From Butyrivibrio sp. NC3005 (lineage in GTDB: Bacteria; Bacillota; Clostridia; Lachnospirales; Lachnospiraceae), in the NCBI RefSeq assembly GCF_000424545.1, contig NZ_AUKC01000045.1:1-32427 (forward strand): a stretch of 32,427 bases of DNA, in the 5' to 3' direction. Made by a program: the position numbers and the translations under genes. Below are positions 7,516 to 15,388 of this stretch, in pieces. How positions within the stretch are numbered: the first letter of the stretch is position 1; every line of letters starts with the position of its first letter. The notes beneath the pieces were generated by a model. That model was not told the DNA's origin, made no database searches, and saw nothing but the letters and a program-made list of their open reading frames with translations.

Positions 7516-8352
7516 TTATCCCACAAGATTCTTCTCTATATCACTATTAGTTTTAGCCGCATCTACGCCCTGCTTTAAGTTTCTAACATATTTTTCTACA
7601 ACAGGTACACAATCTTTTTTGTATTCTCCAATTAGTTTAACAATTGCAGAACCTACGATTGCTCCATCAGATTTTGATGCCATATTCATTGCCTGCTGTT
7701 TGTTAGAAATACCAAATCCGACAGCAGTAGGAATATCAGATACTTCTCTAACGTGTGCTATCATTGTGTCGATATCTGTTGTAATATCACTTCTTATTCC
7801 TGTTACGCCAAGAGAGGAGACTACATAGAGAAATCCTGATGCCTCTTTTGCTATCATCTTTATTCTATCTTCTGAAGTTGGTGCTATCATAGAGATGAAA
7901 TCCACTCCATACTTCTTACATATTTCAGAAAATTCTCTCTTTTCTTCGAATGGTATATCCGGAATTATAATTCCCTGCATTCCACACTCGTTACATCTTT
8001 TCATAAACTTTTCTGTACCATATGCAAATACTACGTTTGCATAGGTCATAAACACCATCGGAATAGTAACTTTTCCGCTCATTCTGACTTCTTTTATAGC
8101 ATCAAATAGTTTATCTGTTGTACATCCATTTGACAGAGCTCTTTCGTCGGCTTCCTGAATAACCGGTCCTTCTGCTATAGGATCTGAAAATGGTATTCCG
8201 ATTTCTATAAGATCACAGCCTGCATTTTGAATGGCCTCAATGAGTTTTTTCGTAGTGCCAAGATCAGGATCTCCTCCTGTAATAAAAGTAATAAGTGCCT
8301 TTTCATCGTTAAACGCATCTTGAATTTTTATATTTTCAAAAGAAGTTTTCAT
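7516..8352 (-). CDS. trpA: Tryptophan synthase alpha subunit
   Basis: It cleaves indole-3-glycerol phosphate to indole and glyceraldehyde 3-phosphate and channels indole to TrpB. It is a single TIM barrel; ITGGDPDLG near the N-terminus, the catalytic glutamate in LIEIGIPFSDP, and GIIIPDIPFEE are all present. The C-terminal part holds GFGISNKQQ and GAIVGSAIVK, the phosphate-binding strands. At 278 aa it is slightly longer than the usual ~265 because of a short polar tail. GGGAGG precedes the ATG. It is the last gene of the trp operon, 14 bp after trpB, with no obvious terminator afterwards. Confidence 0.96.
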   Translation of the reverse strand: MKTSFENIKIQDAFNDEKALITFITGGDPDLGTTKKLIEAIQNAGCDLIEIGIPFSDPIAEGPVIQEADERALSNGCTTDKLFDAIKEVRMSGKVTIPMVFMTYANVVFAYGTEKFMKRCNECGMQGIIIPDIPFEEKREFSEICKKYGVDFISMIAPTSEDRIKMIAKEASGFLYVVSSLGVTGIRSDITTDIDTMIAHVREVSDIPTAVGFGISNKQQAMNMASKSDGAIVGSAIVKLIGEYKKDCVPVVEKYVRNLKQGVDAAKTNSDIEKNLVG

Positions 8353-8366
8353 ATTATCCTCCCAGG

Positions 8367-9554
8367 TTAATCAAATAACTTTTCGCCACGATATCTTGCA
8401 ATAGCTGCTACGTCTTTATCTCCTCTACCAGAGAGATTAACAACAATTATTTTATCTTTATCCATTGTCTTTGCCAGCTTAATTGCATAGGCAACTGCAT
8501 GTGAGCTTTCAATAGCCGGAATTATTCCTTCAACTCTAGATAAATACTCAAAAGCTTCAACAGCTTCTTCATCTGTTACCGGAACATATTTTGCTCTTTT
8601 TTCTTTTGCAAGAAATGCGTGTTCTGGTCCAATTCCTGGATAGTCAAGACCTGCCGATATTGAATAAACAGGTGCTATCTGTCCGTCACTATCCTGGCAA
8701 AAGATTGATTTCATTCCGTGGAAAATGCCGATTGTCCCAGTTGTCATAGTAGCGGCTGTTCGTGGTGTATCTGCGCCTTCTCCTGCTGCCTCGCATCCGT
8801 ACAGTTCAACTTCTTTATCTTCTATGAACTCATAGAAAGCTCCAATAGCATTGGATCCGCCTCCAACACAGGCAAGTACTGCATCCGGAAGTCTTCCTTC
8901 TTTTTCCAAAATCTGCTGCTTAATCTCTTTGGAAATAACAGATTGGAAGTCTCTTACTATAGTAGGGAATGGATGAGGTCCCATTACTGATCCGAGTACA
9001 TAATGAGTATCGTCCATTCGGCTGCACCATTCTCTCATAGCAGCATTTACTGCGTCTTTCAAAGTACCAGTGCCTGTTTCTATTGCATTTACCTTTGCAC
9101 CTAGAAGCTTCATTCTGTATACATTAAGTGCCTGTCTTTCACAATCGATTTTTCCCATGAAGATTTCACACTCAAGCCCCATAAGCGCTGCAACGGTAGC
9201 AGTAGCAACTCCGTGCTGACCAGCTCCTGTTTCTGCAATTACTCTGGTTTTTCCCATTTTTTTTGCAAGAAGACATTGACCCAATACGTTGTTTATTTTG
9301 TGAGAACCTGTGTGATTAAGATCTTCTCTCTTTAAGTAAATCTTTGCTCCGCCAAGATCCTTTGTCATTTTCTTTGCTTCGTATAAAAGTGATGGACGTC
9401 CTGCATAGTTTTTTAGTAAATCATCAAGTTCAGCTACAAACTCTGGATCATTTTTGTAAAACTCATATGCCTTTTCTACTTCCAATACTGCATTCATCAG
9501 TGTTTCAGGAATATACTGTCCACCGTACTCTCCAAATCTGCCTTTATTTTCCAT
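8367..9554 (-). CDS. trpB: Tryptophan synthase beta subunit
   Basis: This PLP enzyme condenses indole with serine to make tryptophan, in an alpha2-beta2 complex with TrpA. The PLP lysine is in HTGSHKINN, the family [11 protein letters not shown] stretch follows, and the phosphate-binding glycine loop reads GGGSNAIG. The length of 395 aa is normal for the TrpB1 type, the form dependent on TrpA. The C-terminal NLSGRGDKD is typical. It lies 62 bp after trpF, with AAAGGGG before its start, and is followed 14 bp later by trpA. Confidence 0.97.
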   Translation of the reverse strand: MENKGRFGEYGGQYIPETLMNAVLEVEKAYEFYKNDPEFVAELDDLLKNYAGRPSLLYEAKKMTKDLGGAKIYLKREDLNHTGSHKINNVLGQCLLAKKMGKTRVIAETGAGQHGVATATVAALMGLECEIFMGKIDCERQALNVYRMKLLGAKVNAIETGTGTLKDAVNAAMREWCSRMDDTHYVLGSVMGPHPFPTIVRDFQSVISKEIKQQILEKEGRLPDAVLACVGGGSNAIGAFYEFIEDKEVELYGCEAAGEGADTPRTAATMTTGTIGIFHGMKSIFCQDSDGQIAPVYSISAGLDYPGIGPEHAFLAKEKRAKYVPVTDEEAVEAFEYLSRVEGIIPAIESSHAVAYAIKLAKTMDKDKIIVVNLSGRGDKDVAAIARYRGEKLFD

Positions 9555-9616
9555 CTGATTCCCCTTTTTCTATCGTTTTTATTAAAAAGCTTTTATTCTC
9601 GAATTTCTTTTTTTAT

Positions 9617-10243
9617 TTAATAATCAATATATTCTCGCACTGTCTTTATGAATTCTCTGACTTTTGTTTCGTCTTTGTGACCATCAGTTTCAACTGATGA
9701 AGAGACATCGAGTCCATAGGGATGTGCTACATTTATTATCGATATTGCGTTTTCTGTTGACACGCCACCTGCTACAAAGAACTTACCATTTCGCTGTGGA
9801 AGAAGAGATAAGTCGAATCTCTTTCCGCTTCCTCCTGCAACATCTATGCTGAAGCTGTCATATAGTTTCATATCAACAGGTAGCTCTTTTATTTTAGAAA
9901 AATCAGTTTTACTACTGACTCTAACTGCCTTTATTATTAAAGCTTTATCATCAAGTTTTAATCTTAGCTTTTGTATTGTATCTTTATCTTCATCCCCGTG
10001 AAGCTGAATCACCTGAATAATATCTTTATGATACAAATCTGCAATATGATCTAAATCATCATTTACGAATACGCCTACTGACAAGATGCTTTTATCAAGA
10101 CATTTTCTAAGCTTTTTAGCTGTTTCATCGCTTACAAAATGCCTTGATTTAGCAAATACAAAACCGCAATAATCCGGTTTGTATTTATTCATTATCTCGC
10201 AATCTTTTTCTGTCATCAGTCCGCAGATTTTTATTTTAATCAT
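9617..10243 (-). CDS. trpF: Phosphoribosylanthranilate isomerase
   Basis: It catalyses the Amadori rearrangement of phosphoribosylanthranilate, the third step from chorismate. It is a small TIM barrel of 208 aa with the N-terminal KICGLMTEKD (catalytic Cys7), GFVFAKSRHFV, VQLHGDED and, near the end, FVAGGVSTEN plus GLDVSSSVE containing the catalytic aspartate. The start codon overlaps the end of trpC by 8 bp, so the two are probably translationally coupled. Confidence 0.95.
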   Translation of the reverse strand: MIKIKICGLMTEKDCEIMNKYKPDYCGFVFAKSRHFVSDETAKKLRKCLDKSILSVGVFVNDDLDHIADLYHKDIIQVIQLHGDEDKDTIQKLRLKLDDKALIIKAVRVSSKTDFSKIKELPVDMKLYDSFSIDVAGGSGKRFDLSLLPQRNGKFFVAGGVSTENAISIINVAHPYGLDVSSSVETDGHKDETKVREFIKTVREYIDY

Positions 10244-11018
10244 ATCGTAGTCCCGTTATAATTTCTTTTTTATCCTCAGCTCTCATGATTGTTTCACCGA
10301 TAAGAACCGCATTCACATGTGCCTTCTCCAGTTTTTTGATATCTTGTCTTGTTTTTATTCCACTTTCTGCAACAAATACTATATCTTCCGGAACCAGCGT
10401 TCTTAAATTTATACTGTTTTCAATATTCACAGTAAAATCCTTCAGGTTTCGATTATTAACTCCGATTATTCTTGCATTTGCTTTTATTGCTCTTTTAATT
10501 TCTTCTTCATCATGTGCTTCGACAAGACACGAAAGTCCCAGCGAATCGGCAACATCTATGTAGTGTTTTAATTCATCATCTGATAGAATAGCGCATATCA
10601 GAAGAACTGCACTTGCTCCGTATACCTTTGCCTGATAAATCATATATTCATCAATCGTGAAGTCTTTGCGTAGAAGAGGAGTAGTAACACCACTTTCTGA
10701 TATTTCTTTCAAATACTCTATATTTCCTTTGAAGAAATCTTCTTCTGTCAGTACTGATATAGCATCTGCATTTGCTTTTTCATATTCTTTGGCTATTTCC
10801 AGATACGGAAAGTTTTCTGCGATTATACCCTTGGAAGGGGATGCCTTTTTTATTTCGCAGATAAAGTGCATCCCTTTTTCCTTTAATTTTTTTTCAAAAA
10901 TAAAATCGTTTGTACGGCGAGCCTTTAAAGCCAACTCTTTCATTTTTTCTTCTGGTATATTTTGTTTATCACGATTTACTCTTTTTTTAGTTGCTTCAAC
11001 AAGCTCGTCTAGAATCAT
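10236..11018 (-). CDS. trpC: Indole-3-glycerol-phosphate synthase
   Basis: It closes the indole ring, giving indole-3-glycerol phosphate for TrpA. The 260-aa TIM barrel has the FICEIKKASPSKG motif with the catalytic lysines, LLRKDFTID, LVEAHDEEE, IGVNNRNLKDF and VAESGIKTR, all in the expected order. It stands alone rather than fused to TrpF, as is usual in Firmicutes. AAGGTGG precedes the ATG. The 83-bp gap after trpD contains no terminator. Confidence 0.96.
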   Translation of the reverse strand: MILDELVEATKKRVNRDKQNIPEEKMKELALKARRTNDFIFEKKLKEKGMHFICEIKKASPSKGIIAENFPYLEIAKEYEKANADAISVLTEEDFFKGNIEYLKEISESGVTTPLLRKDFTIDEYMIYQAKVYGASAVLLICAILSDDELKHYIDVADSLGLSCLVEAHDEEEIKRAIKANARIIGVNNRNLKDFTVNIENSINLRTLVPEDIVFVAESGIKTRQDIKKLEKAHVNAVLIGETIMRAEDKKEIITGLRYD

Positions 11019-11101
11019 ATTCGTACCACCTTGTTAATTATTTTTGATGAAAAATATTTCTCAACACCATATTTAAGTTTCTACAAATTCTATAAACTTA
11101 C

Positions 11102-12133
11102 TTAAACTGCCTTTTCTACGCTATATTCATTTGTTGCATTAACGAATGCTTCTAATGTCTGAAGTGCTTTTCCACTGTCAATAGCTTCTCTTGCCTTTGC
11201 AACTGCATCTGCCATAGAAATTCCATCAATTCCCAAGTATATTGCCATAGCTGCGTTTAATATTACTGCATCCTTTTTGGGTCCATTCTCTTTTCCAGAA
11301 AGAATATTTCTTGTAATCTGAGCATTTTCTTCAGGTGTACCACCTACAAGGTCATCAAGTTTGCAACATTTCATTCCGAATACTTCTGGTGCTACTTCAT
11401 AGCTTCTAAACTCTCCATCCCTAATCTCGCAGACTTTAGTCGGTCCTGTTAATGTCACTTCATCAATACCATCACAGCCGCATACTGTCACGCCTCTTTT
11501 TACTCCAAGATTACTAAGTACCTGTGCCAATGGTTCTACCAGATTCTTGTCATATACCCCCATTACCTGCATTTTGGCTGCTGCCGGATTTCCAAGAGGC
11601 CCTAATATGTTAAATATAGTCCTGATTCCCATATCTTTTCTAACTGGTGCAGCATATTTCATTGATGAATGGTACTTTTGTGCAAAGAGAAAACATATAT
11701 TTGTTTTATCAAGAACTTCCATCATTTCTGATGGCTCTATAGTGATGCAAGCCCCTAACTTTTCAAGTACATCAGCTGCACCTGACTTACTGGATACGCT
11801 TCTATTTCCATGCTTTGCAACTGGAACACCCACAGCTGCAACAACAAAAGCGGAAGTAGTAGATATGTTAAAAGTTCCCACAAGATCTCCTCCTGTACCG
11901 ACAATTTCAAGTACATCAGTAGATGGATAAACTTTTACACCCTTTTGTCTCATAACCCCTGCGCAGGCTGTAATTTCATCAACAGTTTCACCTTTCATCC
12001 TGAGTGCTGTTAAAAATGATGCCATTTGAATCTGACTGGCTTTTCCTTCCATTATCTCATTCATGACCATGGTCATTTCCTCTGTATTCAGATTCTCACC
12101 CTTTACAACCTTAGAAATTGCCTCTTTAATCAT
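11102..12133 (-). CDS. trpD: Anthranilate phosphoribosyltransferase
   Basis: It transfers phosphoribose from PRPP to anthranilate. The 343-aa protein has a helical N-terminal domain, then the PRPP loop EIVGTGGDLVGTFNIST, AKHGNRSVSSKSGAADVLE and the substrate-binding FNILGPLGNPA region. It is the first gene behind the tryptophan T-box. No trpE or trpG lies between the T-box and trpD, so anthranilate must be made by genes elsewhere or taken up. The start at 12133 has GAAGGGAG upstream. Confidence 0.96.
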   Translation of the reverse strand: MIKEAISKVVKGENLNTEEMTMVMNEIMEGKASQIQMASFLTALRMKGETVDEITACAGVMRQKGVKVYPSTDVLEIVGTGGDLVGTFNISTTSAFVVAAVGVPVAKHGNRSVSSKSGAADVLEKLGACITIEPSEMMEVLDKTNICFLFAQKYHSSMKYAAPVRKDMGIRTIFNILGPLGNPAAAKMQVMGVYDKNLVEPLAQVLSNLGVKRGVTVCGCDGIDEVTLTGPTKVCEIRDGEFRSYEVAPEVFGMKCCKLDDLVGGTPEENAQITRNILSGKENGPKKDAVILNAAMAIYLGIDGISMADAVAKAREAIDSGKALQTLEAFVNATNEYSVEKAV

Positions 12134-12149
12134 ATTTTTTCTCCCTTCT

Positions 12150-12443
12150 AAGAAATAAAAAAAGCCCTTGTCTCCAGTTCTTCACTGGGACAAAGGCTAT
12201 AAAGTTCAGCTTCTGCGGTACCACCCATCTTGATGCATCACTGCATCCTCTCATTTCAGATACTAACATATCCGCCTGCATGATAACGGCACAGGTACCC
12301 GTTAAAATCTACTAATGGATATATTGATATCCACTTTCAATCTACCCTCGTAGGTCCATTCGGTATTTCCTCACTGCCGCCTCACACCATCCGCCGGCTC
12401 TCTGAAAGTGCTAACCATACTTACTCTTCCTATTCATCGGTTT
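12150..12443 (-). promoter_or_regulatory. Tryptophan T-box leader
   Basis: This is a tRNA-sensing riboswitch upstream of trpD. The T-box core TGGGTGGTACCGC is at 12227-12215 on the minus strand. Stem I carries the typical AGAGAGCCGG and a specifier region AATGGACC, with the codon TGG at 12358-12356, which matches tRNA-Trp. TGGT in the core would pair with the uncharged tRNA acceptor end. Uncharged tRNA-Trp should stabilise the antiterminator and prevent the hairpin at 12153-12198. The leader is ~290 nt, a normal size. Confidence 0.93.
12153..12198 (-). terminator. T-box-controlled terminator before trpD
   Basis: On the minus strand the arms at 12198-12184 and 12178-12163, with one bulge and a G-U pair, form a long stem followed by a T-rich run (12162-12153). 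It lies directly downstream of the T-box sequence, 20 bp before the trpD start. It should form when tRNA-Trp is charged and stop transcription of the operon. Confidence 0.88.
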
Positions 12444-12473
12444 AATAATATATTTAATACGTTGTTGTATTAA

Positions 12474-12503
12474 AGTATAAGCTTATTATAGTGCACTTGT
12501 CAA
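12474..12503 (-). promoter_or_regulatory. Promoter of the trp T-box operon
   Basis: The minus strand has a consensus TTGACA (12503-12498) and TATACT (12479-12474) with 18-bp spacing, putting the start of transcription roughly 25 bp before the T-box stem I. It is divergent from the asparaginase promoter about 55 bp away. Confidence 0.72.
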
Positions 12504-12558
12504 CGTGTAAAATTAATCTTTTTTTGGTGCAAAATTAATTTGTTAACAATAATAGTGT

Positions 12559-12586
12559 TTGAAAGAACACTTCTTGTTAGTATAAT
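12559..12586 (+). promoter_or_regulatory. Promoter of the asparaginase gene
   Basis: TTGAAA (12559-12564) and a perfect TATAAT (12581-12586) are spaced by 16 bp. The resulting leader of ~125 nt before the ATG at 12717 is A/T-rich, with no clear riboswitch or terminator. Confidence 0.65.
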
Positions 12587-12716
12587 GATGTTGTGTTTTT
12601 ATTTTACTTCTTGCTGATGTTTGGAATAATCACCTGCAAGAACTTATATTTGGGCTTATTATTTATTTAATGCAATAACTTTTATTATTGTGAACATTTA
12701 AGAAAGGCATAATCTT

Positions 12717-13721
12717 ATGAAAAAGATTCTTATGATTGGTACCGGAGGAACTATTGCCTGCAAGCAAACTGATGCAGGTCTTACTCCTGGTTTGAACGCA
12801 GAAGATATTCTGTCATATATTCCTGCAGTTAAGCATATTTGTACTGTGGAAGCTATTCAGGTGCTTAATCTTGATAGCACCAACGTTACTCCTAAGCATT
12901 GGAAAATAATCGTAAAAGCAATAGAAGAGAATTATTCAAACTATGACGGATTTGTAATCTGTCATGGAACAGATACTCTTGCCTACACTGCTGCAGCACT
13001 AAGTTATATGATTCAAAACAGTGCCAAGCCTATAGTAATAACAGGTTCTCAAAAGCCTATCAGCAAAGATGTTACCGATGCAAAATCAAACCTGTTAAAT
13101 TCATTCATCTATGCTGCTGATGATGAATCTCAGAATGTTAATATTGTTTTTGATGGAAAAGTTATTTGCGGAACTCGTGCAAAGAAGGAACGAGCTAAGA
13201 GTTTTAATGCTTTTAGCAGCATTAATTTTCCTTATCTTGCTATAATTCAGGATGAGAGAATTATAAGATACATTCCAGAGGTTCCTGTTCGGGGAATCCC
13301 TTGTTTTTACTATGAAATGTCTGATAAGGTTACTCTTTTGAAACTTTATCCTGGAATGAATCCTGATATTCTTAGTTATCTTTTTTCGAACTACGATATT
13401 ATAGTGATAGAAAGCTTTGGTGTAGGCGGTATGCCGGAATCCCTCATGGAAAAATTCTATGAGGAAATGGATAATCTTGCCGGAACTGATAAGCTTGCAG
13501 TTATGACAACTCAAGTCGCAAACGAAGGAAGTAATATGACTGTTTATGAAGTAGGGCGTCAGATAAAACAGGATTTTCATATGATTGAAAGTTATGATAT
13601 GACTCTCGAAGCCACAATTACAAAGCTCATGTGGCTTCGAGGTATGAATTACAGTAATGCAAGACTAAGAGAAGCTTTTTATACAGAAATTAATAAAGAT
13701 ATTTTGTTTAAAAAATCTTAA
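12717..13721 (+). CDS. ansA: Type I (cytoplasmic) L-asparaginase
   Basis: It hydrolyses L-asparagine to aspartate and ammonia. The first catalytic motif IGTGGTIAC is at the N-terminus and the second, FVICHGTDTLAYTA, holds the second catalytic Thr-Asp pair; VITGSQKPI follows. There is no signal peptide, so it is cytoplasmic, and 334 aa fits the type I dimer. AGAAAGG lies 11 nt before the ATG. It is a single gene reading rightward, opposite to the replication-aligned neighbours, and converges with the GGDEF gene 25 bp downstream, with no visible terminator between them. Confidence 0.93.
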   Translation: MKKILMIGTGGTIACKQTDAGLTPGLNAEDILSYIPAVKHICTVEAIQVLNLDSTNVTPKHWKIIVKAIEENYSNYDGFVICHGTDTLAYTAAALSYMIQNSAKPIVITGSQKPISKDVTDAKSNLLNSFIYAADDESQNVNIVFDGKVICGTRAKKERAKSFNAFSSINFPYLAIIQDERIIRYIPEVPVRGIPCFYYEMSDKVTLLKLYPGMNPDILSYLFSNYDIIVIESFGVGGMPESLMEKFYEEMDNLAGTDKLAVMTTQVANEGSNMTVYEVGRQIKQDFHMIESYDMTLEATITKLMWLRGMNYSNARLREAFYTEINKDILFKKS

Positions 13722-13746
13722 TATATATCTTTAGGATTATTTGTTT

Positions 13747-15234
13747 CTAACGACTTTCAAGTCCTTTAAGTTTTCCATCTGTCAGGGAGAGCATCTGTGA
13801 AAAATCCAGATTCTCTTCCTGCTTATAAGAAGCTACCGCAAACAATAAATGAATTTTATACGGTTTTTCATTTGATGCCTGCATGTCTCCATTAAGCTGC
13901 ATTAATCTAACTCTGATATCTTCTTCTGATTTTTCATCATAAGCTATCTTAAATAATGCAAATTCATTACCCCTGATTCTTCCTATAATTGCTTTTTCAT
14001 TGAACATCTCGTGCAGGGCAGTAGCAGCTTTTCTTACTACAACATTTCCTTCGTCTCTTCCATATTTGTCATTTATCTCTTTTAATGTATCAAGCTTAAC
14101 ATATCCTACGACTGCTCTTGTTCCTTTAGCATATTTCTTTCCAAGAAGCTCATATGCTTTTGTAAAAAATCCTCTGCGATTAAACTCGCCAGTCATAAAA
14201 TCTCTGTCACCAATTCTGTCCAATATATCATCATCTTTTTTTAATTCTTCCTGAAGCGATAGTATATCTTCTGAAAATGCATTAATAATTTTACGGTTTA
14301 CAATACTCATTATGGAAGATTCCAGTATTTCATAACTTAACTGTTCGAAGTGGGGGAGTAAATATCCGTCATTTATTCTTGCCACGTACATTCCAAGTTG
14401 CTTTTCTTCATGGTACATAACTCTTCCAATGTAAACCCCAGGAACAACTTTCACAAGATTAGAATCTTTCATAACGTTAGAAGTCTGAACTAACGGAGTC
14501 CCTCCTTCTTTTTTTAAATCTATAATTTCTCCATCCATTAATAGACCTTTTACTAGTATCATCTCAGGAATCTTCCAAGGGTTGTCAATCGTATTTTCCT
14601 GTGGTTCTCCAAACGCCAATACTACAGCATCTTTCATACCTCCAAGTGCATCAACTTTCAAGAAGTACTCATACGGATTTTCATCCTGATTTATCCTATG
14701 AAGCATATATTCACACATTTTTTTTAATTGGAACATTGCATCAATTCCATCGATAGACGGCGGAAGTATTGTTTCGTCTTCAGGTGCTGATTTATCCGAC
14801 ATTTTCCTTGTTTTTACGATAGATATAATATCCAATATCGCCTGATATCCTTTCTGTCTATTACTATAAAGGATATTTTCTCTTATGGAAAAACATTTAA
14901 TTTCTTCAATCTTGTCTATCAGCAAAGTAGGAATCTCATTGTCAACGAAATACGAAACAAATTTTTCTTTTTGCTCTTTAGATACTTTCACACATATTGA
15001 TTCTGCATCTAGTATTATTCCTTCAAAATTATCCGGTTGAATATAATCAAATGCAGCATTCTGCTGATATGCATAGTAATGCGGTCTCTTCGTATCTTCT
15101 TTTGATGGAAACATTCCTCCTGGAATAATAGTAAGCGATATTTCAAGGTCTTTGGCTGCTCTTGCTGCACCTTGAACAAATTCACAGATATCATCATCAC
15201 TAAGGTTAGAAATTAATAGACCAATTCGAAACAT
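13747..15234 (-). CDS. Binding-protein-like sensor with degenerate GGDEF domain
   Basis: The 495-aa protein starts with a LacI/PBP1-like fold (IGLLISNLSDDDICEF), lacks a DNA-binding helix-turn-helix or signal peptide, and is therefore a cytoplasmic small-molecule sensor by inference. A middle region (~170-330) resembles a GAF-like linker. The C-terminal GGDEF domain runs from ~345 (DFMTGEFNRRGFF). Its signature reads RGNEF (421-425) in place of GGDEF, and the first metal-binding aspartate is Lys380 (YVKLDTLKEIND). It is therefore probably not an active diguanylate cyclase; it may bind GTP or serve as a docking domain. AGGAGAAAGG precedes the ATG. It lies after the gyrA terminator, co-directional with it. 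Confidence 0.85.
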   Translation of the reverse strand: MFRIGLLISNLSDDDICEFVQGAARAAKDLEISLTIIPGGMFPSKEDTKRPHYYAYQQNAAFDYIQPDNFEGIILDAESICVKVSKEQKEKFVSYFVDNEIPTLLIDKIEEIKCFSIRENILYSNRQKGYQAILDIISIVKTRKMSDKSAPEDETILPPSIDGIDAMFQLKKMCEYMLHRINQDENPYEYFLKVDALGGMKDAVVLAFGEPQENTIDNPWKIPEMILVKGLLMDGEIIDLKKEGGTPLVQTSNVMKDSNLVKVVPGVYIGRVMYHEEKQLGMYVARINDGYLLPHFEQLSYEILESSIMSIVNRKIINAFSEDILSLQEELKKDDDILDRIGDRDFMTGEFNRRGFFTKAYELLGKKYAKGTRAVVGYVKLDTLKEINDKYGRDEGNVVVRKAATALHEMFNEKAIIGRIRGNEFALFKIAYDEKSEEDIRVRLMQLNGDMQASNEKPYKIHLLFAVASYKQEENLDFSQMLSLTDGKLKGLESR

Positions 15235-15340
15235 ATGTCCTTTCTCCTGAATTTCTGTTACTTTACTGTTTATTGTACAAAATTTTATAAGTAACTATTT
15301 GTAAACCACAATATTTAAGGCAAAAGGTAACTGTTTATGC

Positions 15341-15374
15341 AGAAAAAGGCTCTGCACGACAGTGGTGCAGAGCC
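15341..15374 (-). terminator. Terminator of the dnaN-gyrA operon
   Basis: On the minus strand GGCTCTGCAC (15374-15365) pairs with GTGCAGAGCC (15357-15348), a perfect 10-bp stem followed by TTTTTCT. It begins 14 bp after the gyrA stop codon. Confidence 0.92.
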
Positions 15375-15388
15375 CGAATCTTTTTATT

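Noticed and set aside
9344..9697. Plus-strand frame across the trpB/trpF junction as a small membrane protein
   Set aside because: It is antisense to trpB and trpF codons, with no ribosome binding site; a shadow.
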